Source of the DNA: Erythrobacter sp. UBA3075
GTDB lineage: Bacteria; Pseudomonadota; Alphaproteobacteria; Sphingomonadales; Sphingomonadaceae
Assembly (NCBI GenBank): GCA_002367375.1
Contig: DFBR01000085.1
Span: 1-5,929, forward strand
Direction of reading: 5' to 3'
DNA: 5,929 nucleotides
In this document: positions 1-5,744 of the stretch, piece after piece
Numbering within the stretch: the stretch's first letter is position 1
Layout of the letters: each line of letters starts with the position of its first letter
Notes under the pieces: generated by a model
What the model was told of the DNA's origin: nothing
Seen by the model: the letters and a program-made list of their open reading frames with translations, nothing else
Database searches by the model: none
Translations under genes and position numbers: made by a program

Positions 1-286
1 GGGTCTGGACGGCGCGCAGCTATCCGCCATCCGTGTGGTCGGAGACTCGATGGAGCCGCTGCTGCGCGAAGGTGATGAAGTGCTGGTTGACCGCCGCGAT
101 CAGCCCTTCCGCGATGGCATTCACGTTGTCCGCATCGATGACAGCCTGCTGGTCAAACGTGTCGCCAACCAAGGGGCAGGGCGCTTTTCGCTGCTCAGCC
201 AGAACCTCGCCTACCCGCCCATTCAAGTGAAGGTGGAGGAGCTGGACGTTGTGGGGCGCGTGGTTTGGAAGAGCGGGCGGGTCTAG
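1..286 (+). CDS. S24-family peptidase / LexA-CI-like regulator, C-terminal part (5' end outside window)
   Basis: Reading from base 2, 94 codons are visible before a TAG stop at 284-286; the start lies left of the window. The visible part is a peptidase S24/S26-type beta fold. The motif VVGDSMEPLLREGDEVLVD places the nucleophile serine at visible residue 16 (GDSM), and the general-base lysine is residue 52 in SLLVKRV. In LexA, UmuD and phage CI repressors this Ser-Lys dyad performs self-cleavage in response to RecA filaments. Many bacterial chromosomal members carry an N-terminal HTH_3 (XRE) DNA-binding domain instead of the LexA winged helix. The N-terminus and any Ala-Gly cleavage site are outside the window, so I cannot tell a DNA-binding regulator from a stand-alone S24 protein. 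An HTH regulator is more likely than LexA itself, and a signal peptidase is unlikely because no membrane segment is seen. The fold call is firm; the exact role is open. Confidence 0.85.
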   Translation, partial: GLDGAQLSAIRVVGDSMEPLLREGDEVLVDRRDQPFRDGIHVVRIDDSLLVKRVANQGAGRFSLLSQNLAYPPIQVKVEELDVVGRVVWKSGRV

Positions 287-696
287 CCCCAACCCGCCTG
301 CCGGTAGGCGAAATCGTCGTTCCAGATTTTCGACATATGGCTGATCTTGCCGTCCTTGAACTGAATGTAATAGGTAAAATCGCTTGAAACAGCCTTGCCT
401 GTTGGCGGGACCGGGCCGCCATCCTGGGTGTGGGTGCCCTTGAAAATGGCGGTTGCTGAAACCGCCTCACGTTCTTCATCCACGCCGAATGCGAGCATTT
501 CATAATGCGCATCTGGCATCATGTCGCCGATGCCGCCCATCCAGTCGGTGTAGGCTTGCAACGTTTGGGTCTCTGCGAGCGAATCGCACTGTGCGCTGAA
601 GGTTGCGCCTTGGTGGCACCACTGCTTGCAAACGTCCCAGCCTTTCGCGCTTTCGCAGGCGTCGAAAAAGGCAAATGCGTCGTCTTTGATTGTCAT
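283..696 (-). CDS. SnoaL-like / nuclear transport factor 2 (NTF2) family protein
   Basis: This encodes a 137-residue cytoplasmic protein, the usual size of a single NTF2-like alpha+beta barrel domain. The ATG at 696-694 is chosen because TGAGGGGAAA sits just upstream with good spacing; longer in-frame starts would run into the divergent spacer and lack a binding site. An N-terminal helix (DAFAFFDACESAKGW) is followed by ATFSAQ, an LQAYTDWM helix, and strands ending in VSATAIFKGTHT, SDFTYYIQFKDGKISHMSKIWND. This order is typical of SnoaL-like polyketide cyclase/ketosteroid isomerase relatives, whose cavity binds small hydrophobic ligands. No substrate can be assigned. Four cysteines (14, 23, 27, 37) cluster in the first third. 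No signal peptide or membrane helix is visible. Its stop (TAG on the reverse strand, 285-283) overlaps the stop of the S24 gene. It is divergent from the metallo-hydrolase gene, so the two may share a control region. Confidence 0.8.
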   Translation of the reverse strand: MTIKDDAFAFFDACESAKGWDVCKQWCHQGATFSAQCDSLAETQTLQAYTDWMGGIGDMMPDAHYEMLAFGVDEEREAVSATAIFKGTHTQDGGPVPPTGKAVSSDFTYYIQFKDGKISHMSKIWNDDFAYRQAGWG

Positions 697-764
697 GAAA
701 TTTCCCCTCATTGCGCGGCCCTGTTGCACCGATGCGCGAAACATTGTGAGGTGCGCCCGAACTT

Positions 765-781
765 GTCCAGCAGCATTGGAC
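765..781. promoter_or_regulatory. Short inverted repeat GTCCA-N7-TGGAC in the divergent spacer
   Basis: The 122-base spacer 697-818 must hold the promoters of both the SnoaL-like gene (reverse) and the metallo-hydrolase gene (forward). It contains one clean dyad, GTCCA at 765-769 and TGGAC at 777-781, about 70 bases from the reverse start and 37 from the forward start. A dyad here could be an operator, but five-base arms are short enough to arise by chance, and I could not find convincing -35/-10 pairs on either strand. Confidence 0.2.
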
Positions 782-818
782 GCTTGCAACGCGCCTTCCG
801 CGCCGCCATCTCCCGCGG

Positions 819-1484
819 ATGACCACTCCATCCCCCATCCGCGCCGCCATCGTCCCCGTTACGCCGTTCCAGCAGAACTGCTCTCTGGTGTGGTGTACCA
901 AGACCATGCGCGGGGTTCTGGTTGATCCGGGCGGGGAGCTGGGCAAGCTCAAAGAGGCTGTCGCAAAGGCAGGGGTCACGCTGGAGAAGATCCTGCTCAC
1001 CCATGGCCATGCCGACCATTGCGGTCAGGCAGGTATGCTTGCCGAAGAACTGGGCCTGCCGATCGAGGGGCCGCATGAGGCGGACCGCTTCTGGATCAGT
1101 CGGCTGGACGAGGACGGTCCGCGTTTCGGGATGCAGTGCGAAGTCTTTGAACCGACGCGCTGGCTCAACGACGGCGACACGGTCAGTTTTGGCGAGGTTA
1201 CACTTGATGTCATCCATTGCCCCGGCCACACGCCCGGCCATGTCGTGTTCGTCAGTCGCGAAGCCAATTTCGCCTTTGTCGGTGACGTTCTGTTTCAGGG
1301 GAGCATCGGGCGCACCGATTTCCCGATGAGCGACCACCAGTCATTGCTCGACGCGATCACGCAGAAACTGTGGCCGCTGGGCGATGACATCACCTTTGTG
1401 CCCGGACACGGCGCGACCAGCACCTTTGGTCAGGAGCGCAAGAGCAACCCCTTCGTCGGAGATGTGGCGATGGCGCGGGGTTAG
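819..1484 (+). CDS. Metallo-beta-lactamase fold hydrolase, YcbL / glyoxalase II-like
   Basis: This is a 221-residue cytoplasmic metallo-hydrolase. Metal ligands are visible in order: THGHADH (H62, H64, D66, H67), H137 in CPGHTPGH, the bridging D156 in FVGDVLF, and H197 in VPGHG. Together they form a complete two-metal site. The N-terminus IVPVTPFQQNCSLVW and the motif QGSIGRTDFP after D156 are characteristic of the YcbL-type branch of glyoxalase II-like proteins. This branch lacks the longer C-terminal substrate-binding helices of GloB. The likely chemistry is hydrolysis of a glutathione thioester such as S-lactoylglutathione, though the in vivo substrate of this branch is uncertain. The start at 819 fits the family N-terminus, but the upstream bases CCATCTCCCGCGG hold no clear Shine-Dalgarno, so translation may be weak or leaderless. 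ETHE1-type persulfide dioxygenase is less likely, judged on overall motif spacing. It is divergent from the SnoaL-like gene and convergent with the MAPEG gene. Confidence 0.9.
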   Translation: MTTPSPIRAAIVPVTPFQQNCSLVWCTKTMRGVLVDPGGELGKLKEAVAKAGVTLEKILLTHGHADHCGQAGMLAEELGLPIEGPHEADRFWISRLDEDGPRFGMQCEVFEPTRWLNDGDTVSFGEVTLDVIHCPGHTPGHVVFVSREANFAFVGDVLFQGSIGRTDFPMSDHQSLLDAITQKLWPLGDDITFVPGHGATSTFGQERKSNPFVGDVAMARG

Positions 1485-1505
1485 GTCCCTGTTTAAGCGA
1501 TCTCG

Positions 1506-1901
1506 TCAGACGATCTGGAACGCTGCCAGTCCGGCCCAGATAATCCAGACAAGATAGGTTATCATGGTCGCCATAATGCCGATCATGCGCGGTTTGCCGG
1601 GCGTGTCCGCCTGCATGCCGAAGGCGTGAACCACGCGGCCAGCCATAAAGACCAGTGCCGAGGCCGCGAGCAACCAACCGGCCTGGCCGGACAATTCCAG
1701 CACCAGGATCAGCACCAGTGCAATCGGCGTGAATTCGGTGAAGTTTGAATGCGCCCGCATGTGGCGCGACAGGGTCGCATCGCCGCCATCGCCATGCGCG
1801 ACCTTGGCCGCATTGCGCGCCTGTCCGCAGCGCACCATGAGCCAAAGATTGATAAGCGCAGCCAGCGCGGCGGCCAGTAGTGTGACATGCAATTGTGCCA
1901 T
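1506..1901 (-). CDS. MAPEG family membrane protein
   Basis: This is a 131-residue integral membrane protein with four predicted transmembrane helices, near residues 4-23, 57-72, 75-94 and 106-128. This is the architecture of MAPEG proteins (membrane-associated proteins in eicosanoid and glutathione metabolism). The family hallmark lies in the cytoplasmic loop after helix 1: HGDGGDATLSRHMRAHSNFTEFTPI (residues 36-60), with the conserved R-AH-NF-E-PI pattern that shapes the glutathione-binding and trimer interface. Bacterial members of this short type are usually of unknown substrate. Some act as glutathione transferases or peroxidases; none can be assigned here. The ATG at 1901-1899 is preceded by AGGGGAG at suitable spacing, and the MAQLHVTLLAAALAALINLW start matches the family. 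A perfect 12-bp tandem repeat lies in its leader. Its stop lies 21 bases from the end of the convergent metallo-hydrolase gene. A glutathione link between the two is possible but is only inference. Confidence 0.88.
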   Translation of the reverse strand: MAQLHVTLLAAALAALINLWLMVRCGQARNAAKVAHGDGGDATLSRHMRAHSNFTEFTPIALVLILVLELSGQAGWLLAASALVFMAGRVVHAFGMQADTPGKPRMIGIMATMITYLVWIIWAGLAAFQIV

Positions 1902-1912
1902 TGAGAGGCTCC

Positions 1913-1936
1913 CCTGTATTCCGGCCTGTATTCCGG
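1913..1936. repeat. Perfect tandem duplication, 2 x 12 bp, in the MAPEG gene leader
   Basis: CCTGTATTCCGG occurs twice back to back (1913-1924 and 1925-1936) with no mismatch. On the reverse strand it reads CCGGAATACAGG twice, and the copy nearer the gene runs directly into the AGGGGAG ribosome binding site of the MAPEG gene. Replication slippage is the simplest origin. A variable copy number here would change the leader length but not the start codon. Confidence 0.9.
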
Positions 1937-1964
1937 CGAACTTGCTAGAAGCCTATCGCTACAC

Positions 1965-1992
1965 TTGCAACGGCGCAAAAACCCGGTATAGG
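1965..1992 (+). promoter_or_regulatory. Possible sigma-70-type promoter for the rpmF-plsX-fabH block
   Basis: TTGCAA at 1965-1970 and TATAGG at 1987-1992 are separated by 16 bases, close to the 17-base optimum, and lie in the only long spacer upstream of rpmF. Transcription would begin near 2000, leaving a leader of about 100 bases before the rpmF ATG at 2108. TTGCAA is its own reverse complement, so it could also serve a reverse-strand promoter for the MAPEG gene, with a poor -10 (TAGCAA) 17 bases on. A weaker alternative forward pair is TTGCAC 2034-2039 with TAGGGC 2057-2062. In the leader I saw only short hairpins (for example GAGG-TATC-CCTC at 2012-2023) and no recognisable riboswitch. 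Confidence 0.35.
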
Positions 1993-2107
1993 CCGCGCCT
2001 TCGCCGTAACCGAGGTATCCCTCTTCGCTGTGCTTGCACGGTGGCTGGGCATCGCCTAGGGCGGCATCCGAACAGTTTTTGAACGAATTTAAGGAACAGG
2101 TGCCGCC

Positions 2108-2290
2108 ATGGCTGTCCCTAAAAGAAAAGTATCGCCGCATCGCCGGGGCAATCGCCGGGGGCATCACTCGTTGAAGGCCGAAGCCTTCCACGAATGCTCC
2201 AACTGCGGCGAGCTGAAGCGCCCGCACATGCTGTGCAACGCCTGTGGTCACTACAATGGCCGTCAGGTCATTGAGCCCAAGGGCCTTTAA
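2108..2290 (+). CDS. rpmF: Large ribosomal subunit protein bL32
   Basis: This is a 60-residue basic protein, the standard bL32 length. It begins [20 protein letters not shown], the classic N-terminal extension that threads into 23S rRNA in the 50S subunit. Residues 30-46 form a zinc ribbon with four cysteines (C30, C33, C43, C46; pattern CSNC...CNAC), so this is the zinc-binding (C+) form rather than a cysteine-free paralogue made under zinc starvation. The ATG is preceded by AAGGAACAGG at 2091-2100. plsX begins 27 bases after the stop. rpmF-plsX-fabH is a known gene order in gammaproteobacteria such as E. coli and is also seen in some alphaproteobacteria. The DUF177 gene (yceD) that often precedes rpmF or plsX is not present here. 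The identification is unambiguous. Confidence 0.98.
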   Translation: MAVPKRKVSPHRRGNRRGHHSLKAEAFHECSNCGELKRPHMLCNACGHYNGRQVIEPKGL

Positions 2291-2317
2291 GCCTCCTTAT
2301 CAGGAAGGATTGAGCGC

Positions 2318-3391
2318 ATGAGCCTACCGCGTATCGCCATTGATGCGATGGGCGGTGATGAAGGCGTGCGCGTGATGGTCCACGGCGCTGCAATGGCACG
2401 CCGTCGCCATGACAAGTTCAGCTTCCTGCTGGTGGGTGATGAAGAGCGGATCAAGGCCGGGCTGGAAGATCATCCCGCCCTGCGCGCTGCTTCGGAAATC
2501 CTCCATTGCGATGATGTGGTTGGAGGCGACGAGAAGCCCAGCCGCGCCATTCGCCGCGCCAAGACCACCAGCATGGGTCTGGCAATTGAAGCTGTGAAAA
2601 GCGGTGATTGCGGCGCTGCCGTCAGCGCGGGCAACACCGGCGCACTGATGGCGATGGGCAAGATTGCCTTGCGCACCATGCCCGGCATTGACCGTCCAGC
2701 GCTGGCGGGGCTGATGCCTACGCTCGAAGAAGATGACGTGGTGATGCTGGATCTGGGCGCCAACACCGATTGCGACGCTCGCAACCTAGTGCAGTTTGCG
2801 ATCATGGGCGCGGCCTATTCGCGCATTGTAACCGGCAAGCCTGCCCCGCGTGTTCGCCTGCTCAATATCGGCACCGAAAGCATCAAGGGCACGGACGATT
2901 TGCGCGCAGCGAGCCAGCGTCTGAGCGATGCCACTGGCCTAGCCATGCAGTTCGACGGCTTTATCGAAGCCGACAAGATCAATCGCGGCGAGGTTGATGT
3001 TGTGGTGACCGATGGTTTCTCCGGCAATATCGCGCTGAAAGCGATCGAAGGTTCGGCGCGGTTCGTGACTGATCTGCTCAAATCGGCCTTCACCAGCTCA
3101 CTGCGCTCCAAAATCGGTTTCCTCGTCTCGCGCCCCGCGACTGAATTGCTCAAGCACCATCTCGACCCCAACAATCACAATGGCGGCGTTTTCCTCGGCC
3201 TGAATGGTGTGATCGTGAAATCGCACGGCAGCGCCAATGCGCAAGGTGTCGCCAATGCGGTGGACGTGACGGCGCGGCTGCTGGAGGACGATATTACTGA
3301 TCGCATTACAGCCGATCTCGCCGAAGTCGGTGATGAAATTAACGGCGCAAGTAAAGGCAATGACGCATCCGGCGAAGGGGCCGCGCAATGA
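2318..3391 (+). CDS. plsX: Phosphate acyltransferase PlsX
   Basis: PlsX is a peripheral membrane enzyme that converts acyl-ACP plus inorganic phosphate to acyl-phosphate, the donor used by PlsY to acylate glycerol-3-phosphate. It links fatty acid synthesis to phospholipid synthesis. The 357 residues are slightly longer than the common ~340, through a loose C-terminal tail ([16 protein letters not shown]). Family motifs appear in order: IAIDAMGGD (6-14), [11 protein letters not shown] (102-112), VMLDLGAN (142-149), LLNIGTE (181-187), VVTDGFSGN (229-237) and [18 protein letters not shown] (289-306). The ATG is preceded by AGGAAGGATTGAGCGC, a strong ribosome binding site. Its TGA overlaps the fabH ATG as ATGA (3388-3391), so the two are probably translationally coupled. 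It very likely shares a transcript with rpmF. Confidence 0.98.
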   Translation: MSLPRIAIDAMGGDEGVRVMVHGAAMARRRHDKFSFLLVGDEERIKAGLEDHPALRAASEILHCDDVVGGDEKPSRAIRRAKTTSMGLAIEAVKSGDCGAAVSAGNTGALMAMGKIALRTMPGIDRPALAGLMPTLEEDDVVMLDLGANTDCDARNLVQFAIMGAAYSRIVTGKPAPRVRLLNIGTESIKGTDDLRAASQRLSDATGLAMQFDGFIEADKINRGEVDVVVTDGFSGNIALKAIEGSARFVTDLLKSAFTSSLRSKIGFLVSRPATELLKHHLDPNNHNGGVFLGLNGVIVKSHGSANAQGVANAVDVTARLLEDDITDRITADLAEVGDEINGASKGNDASGEGAAQ

Positions 3392-4353
3392 TTCGCTCGG
3401 TTGTGACAGGAAGTGGTTCGGCTCTGCCCAAGCGCTGCGTCAGCAACGAAGAACTGGCGCGCGAAGTTGACACTAGCGACGATTGGATTCGCGAACGGAC
3501 CGGCATCACCCAGCGCTATATCGCAGGTGATGATGAGACTACGGGTTCGCTTGCCACGGCAGCAGCGCGGGCGGCGATGGCGGATGCGGGCTGCACTATC
3601 GATGATATCGACCTGATCGTGCTCGCCACGGCCACGCCTGATCGCACTTTTCCGGCCACCGCCACCACGGTTCAGGCTGCGCTTGGCGGCAAGGGCTTTC
3701 CTGCATTCGACGTGGCCGCAGTATGCTCCGGTTTTCTTTACGCACTCGCCACCGTGGATGCGATGATCCGATCCGGCATGGCGAAACGCGCCATCGTGAT
3801 CGGGTCCGAGACATTCAGCCGCATCCTTGATTGGGAAGACCGCGCCACCTGCGTCTTGTTCGGAGACGGGGCTGGGGCCTTTGTGGTCGAAGCGCAGGAC
3901 GTGGCCGAAGACGGCCCGGGACTGCTCGCTACGCAGCTTCATGCCGCAGGCGAGCATTGCGACCTGCTATATGTCGACGGAGGGCCATCCACGACGGGCG
4001 AAGTCGGCAAGCTGCGGATGAAGGGTCGCGAAGTGTTCCGCCACGCTGTCACCAATCTTTCGGGCGTCTTGCGCGAAGTGTTGGAGCAGGCCGGGCACGA
4101 GGCAGCCGATATCGATTGGGTCGTACCGCATCAGGCCAACCAGCGCATTCTGGATGCGACAGCAAAGAAGCTCAGCCTGCCGATCGAAAAACTGGTCGTC
4201 ACAGTCGATCAGCACGCCAACACTTCGGCAGCTTCTGTGCCGCTGGCTTATGACGTCGCAAAACGCGATGGCCGGATCAAACCGGGCGATCTGGTAATGC
4301 TGGAAGCCATGGGCGGTGGTTTCACCTGGGGCGCCAGCCTTTTGCGTGTGTAG
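3388..4353 (+). CDS. fabH: Beta-ketoacyl-ACP synthase III (FabH)
   Basis: FabH is a cytoplasmic type II fatty acid synthase enzyme that condenses an acyl-CoA primer, usually acetyl-CoA, with malonyl-ACP to start chain elongation. The 321 residues match the family length. The thiolase-fold catalytic triad is complete: Cys113 in [11 protein letters not shown], His248 in VPHQANQRI, and Asn278 in [14 protein letters not shown]. The N-terminal signature [16 protein letters not shown] (31-46) and the C-terminal glycine-rich [12 protein letters not shown] (308-319) are also typical. The start overlaps the plsX stop by four bases and has no strong ribosome binding site of its own beyond GAAGGGGCCGC inside plsX, which fits translational coupling. 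Primer preference (straight or branched chain) cannot be read from the sequence. A 98-base spacer separates it from ihfA. Confidence 0.98.
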   Translation: MIRSVVTGSGSALPKRCVSNEELAREVDTSDDWIRERTGITQRYIAGDDETTGSLATAAARAAMADAGCTIDDIDLIVLATATPDRTFPATATTVQAALGGKGFPAFDVAAVCSGFLYALATVDAMIRSGMAKRAIVIGSETFSRILDWEDRATCVLFGDGAGAFVVEAQDVAEDGPGLLATQLHAAGEHCDLLYVDGGPSTTGEVGKLRMKGREVFRHAVTNLSGVLREVLEQAGHEAADIDWVVPHQANQRILDATAKKLSLPIEKLVVTVDQHANTSAASVPLAYDVAKRDGRIKPGDLVMLEAMGGGFTWGASLLRV

Positions 4354-4368
4354 GAATTTTCCCTAGCA

Positions 4369-4378
4369 TAACGCGTTA
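4369..4378. repeat. 10-bp perfect palindrome between fabH and ihfA
   Basis: TAACGCGTTA is its own reverse complement and lies 15 bases after the fabH stop, in the 98-base spacer before ihfA. It has no loop or following T-run, so it is not an intrinsic terminator; an operator is possible. The rest of the spacer offers only a weak promoter candidate, TTGTCA (4391-4396) with a poor -10 TGATCT (4414-4419) 17 bases on. It is therefore unclear whether ihfA has its own promoter or is read through from fabH. Confidence 0.3.
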
Positions 4379-4451
4379 CATTCCTTGCCTTTGTCACCAT
4401 GCAGGTTCATGAATGATCTGTGGGTCGAGACAATTTGGGAGTGGGAACGCA

Positions 4452-4760
4452 ATGGATTCTATGCGGTCCGTAGGGACATTAACGCGCGCCGATCTGGCCG
4501 AGACGATCAATCACAAGCTGGGCTTTTCGCGCGCCGACAGCCTTGATCTTGTTGAGGCGATCCTTGGCAAGATGCGCGGCGCGATGGCCGATGGCGAAAA
4601 CGTCAAGATTTCTGGCTTCGGCAGCTTCGTGCTGCGCGATAAGAAAGAGCGGATCGGACGCAATCCGAAAACGGGTGTCGAAGTTCCGATCACGCCGCGC
4701 CGGGTGATGACTTTTCGCGCCAGTCACAAGCTGAAAGAGCGGATCGCGGACGCTTCATGA
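4452..4760 (+). CDS. ihfA: Integration host factor subunit alpha
   Basis: IhfA pairs with IhfB to form the heterodimer that binds specific sites and bends DNA sharply, serving recombination, replication initiation and sigma-54 promoters. From the ATG at 4452 the protein has 102 residues, within the family range. [22 protein letters not shown] and the helical LVEAILGKM form the dimer core. [25 protein letters not shown] gives the HU/IHF signature, with the intercalating proline at residue 72 in [25 protein letters not shown] completes the beta-arm and C-terminal helix, and the TPRRV form points to IHF-alpha rather than HU. The start is chosen because GGGAG (4437-4441) lies 10 bases upstream; an in-frame ATG at 4413 would add 13 residues not typical of the family, and the ATG at 4461 is also possible. 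The stop overlaps the next gene's ATG (ATGA 4757-4760). Confidence 0.96.
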   Translation: MDSMRSVGTLTRADLAETINHKLGFSRADSLDLVEAILGKMRGAMADGENVKISGFGSFVLRDKKERIGRNPKTGVEVPITPRRVMTFRASHKLKERIADAS

Positions 4761-5197
4761 GCAAGGCGGGCTCCTCCACAGGGCCGCTTTTCGATGATGG
4801 CAAGGCCGATGGTGCAATGCGCACCATTGGTGAGGTTTCCGCTGCGTTCGGGATAAAGGCGCATGTCCTGCGCTATTGGGAACAGCAATTCCCAATGCTC
4901 AAACCGCTGAAACGCAGCGGCGGCAGGCGGCTGTACCGGGCGGAAGATATCGCGATGGTCGGAATGATTGATCGGCTGGTCAATCAGGAAGGCTATAAGC
5001 TGAAAGGCGCGCGCAAGGCGATTGCTTCGGGCAAGGCTGATGAGCCCGAACCTGCTGCAAAGCAAGGCGCTGGCTTGACCCGCGCCGAAACTGTCTCTGC
5101 CATTGCGCTTGACGATGGCTCCATGCCGCAGCCTAGTCCGGAAGTAACACAGCAATTGCGCGCAATCCGCGACAGGCTGGCCGCCGCGCTCGACTGA
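4757..5197 (+). CDS. MerR-family transcriptional regulator, IhfA-linked type
   Basis: This is a 146-residue DNA-binding protein. Residues 21-90 form the MerR winged-helix domain: [48 protein letters not shown] holds the helix-turn-helix, the RYWE helix, and the GGRRLYR wing and second helix. It continues into [19 protein letters not shown]. Unlike classic metal- or drug-sensing MerR proteins there is no long dimerisation coiled coil with a cysteine sensor. The C-terminal part (91-128) is low-complexity, proline- and alanine-rich, and ends in a short helix, [12 protein letters not shown]. This layout matches the small MerR-like protein commonly found directly after ihfA in alphaproteobacteria, whose target genes are not known to me. 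The ATG overlaps the ihfA stop as ATGA, suggesting coupling; a start at residue 21 is possible but less favoured. The gene ends 19 bases from the convergent phosphatase gene. Confidence 0.9.
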   Translation: MSKAGSSTGPLFDDGKADGAMRTIGEVSAAFGIKAHVLRYWEQQFPMLKPLKRSGGRRLYRAEDIAMVGMIDRLVNQEGYKLKGARKAIASGKADEPEPAAKQGAGLTRAETVSAIALDDGSMPQPSPEVTQQLRAIRDRLAAALD

Positions 5198-5216
5198 CCA
5201 GCCAAGTTGTCCGGGT

Positions 5217-5744
5217 TTAGTCCTGTGGCCCCAATTCAGGATCAAGATCACGCGGACGGGCGAAATGCACTAACTGTCCGCAACCCGGCTCCAGATCAGC
5301 CCAATTTTCGATATCCAATTCGAACACCGCATAGGCTGCGGTCGGATATTTCTGCATAACTTCATCAAACAGAGCATTTTCGCCATCGGGCGGCACGAGC
5401 GCCAGCGCCAGTTCCTGAAGGCCGGGATTATGCGCTGCCAGCAGCACGGCATCGGGATCGCCCTTCACCTGCTTTAACAGGCCGATTAGCGTTGACGGAT
5501 CGCCCAGATAGGCGGTTTCATGGAATTGCACCGGCAAGTCCAGCTCGCTCGCCTCAAGCGTGCGTTTGACCCGTTCGGCAGAGCTTGCGACAACGAGATC
5601 GAACTTCGCTCCGCTGTCCTGAATATGCTCGCCCATCAGCTTTGCACCTTTGCGGCCACGCTTGTTCAGCCCGCGATCGAAATCGCGCAGGCTCATATCA
5701 TCCCAATCGGATTTGGCGTGGCGCAACAGGCCGAGACGTTTCAA
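5217..5744 (-). CDS. SixA-like histidine phosphatase (phosphoglycerate mutase superfamily)
   Basis: This is a 175-residue cytoplasmic protein of the histidine phosphatase superfamily. MKRLGLLRHAKSDWDD carries the catalytic RH motif (R8, H9 as the phospho-accepting histidine) in the LRHAKS form typical of SixA-like proteins. It is followed by DFDRGLNKRGRKGA, the second active-site arginine in SSAERVKRT (R58), and the second histidine in AAHNPGLQEL (H105). E. coli SixA removes phosphate from phosphohistidine on signalling and phosphotransferase proteins; whether this homologue does so is unproven. The start is taken as TTG (5744-5742) because GAGAAGGA lies 8 bases upstream and the family begins exactly here. 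A GTG at 5780 would add 12 atypical residues lying inside the helicase gene. The TTG overlaps the upstream helicase TGA as TTGA, so the two genes are probably co-translated. The C-terminal tail (residues 148-175) diverges from short SixA proteins. Confidence 0.92.
   Translation of the reverse strand: MKRLGLLRHAKSDWDDMSLRDFDRGLNKRGRKGAKLMGEHIQDSGAKFDLVVASSAERVKRTLEASELDLPVQFHETAYLGDPSTLIGLLKQVKGDPDAVLLAAHNPGLQELALALVPPDGENALFDEVMQKYPTAAYAVFELDIENWADLEPGCGQLVHFARPRDLDPELGPQD

Noticed and set aside
697..831. N-terminal extension of the SnoaL-like protein to a start at 831
   Set aside because: It would cross the whole divergent spacer and overlap the metallo-hydrolase start; the ATG at 696 has a strong GAGGGGAAA binding site and the family N-terminus.
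708..1337. Reverse-strand open frame of 209 codons opposite the metallo-hydrolase
   Set aside because: The forward frame has the complete metal-binding motif set, and the antisense product has no coherent domain.
1503..1513. TCGTCAGACGA inverted repeat between the convergent metallo-hydrolase and MAPEG genes as a terminator
   Set aside because: The arms leave a one-base loop, there is no T-run, and part of it encodes the end of the MAPEG gene.
2012..2062. Short hairpins in the rpmF leader (GAGG-TATC-CCTC, CGCC-TAG-GGCG) as a riboswitch or autoregulatory element
   Set aside because: Four-base stems are expected at random in GC-rich DNA and no known riboswitch core or bL32-binding motif is recognisable.
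1709..2251. Reverse-strand open frame of 180 codons spanning the MAPEG gene, the spacer and rpmF
   Set aside because: It overlaps a clear MAPEG gene in another frame and is antisense to rpmF; its protein has no family resemblance.
3175..3957. Long open frame (260 codons) on the reverse strand across plsX and fabH
   Set aside because: It is a GC-rich shadow: it lies antisense to two certain genes whose catalytic motifs are intact, has low-complexity Arg/Ser/Ala-rich content, and shows no recognisable domain or ribosome binding site.
3390..4459. GATTC (GANTC, CcrM methylation sites) just after the fabH start (3390-3394) and the ihfA start (4455-4459)
   Set aside because: Both are inside coding sequence, two sites are expected by chance, and no CtrA- or GcrA-like arrangement accompanies them.
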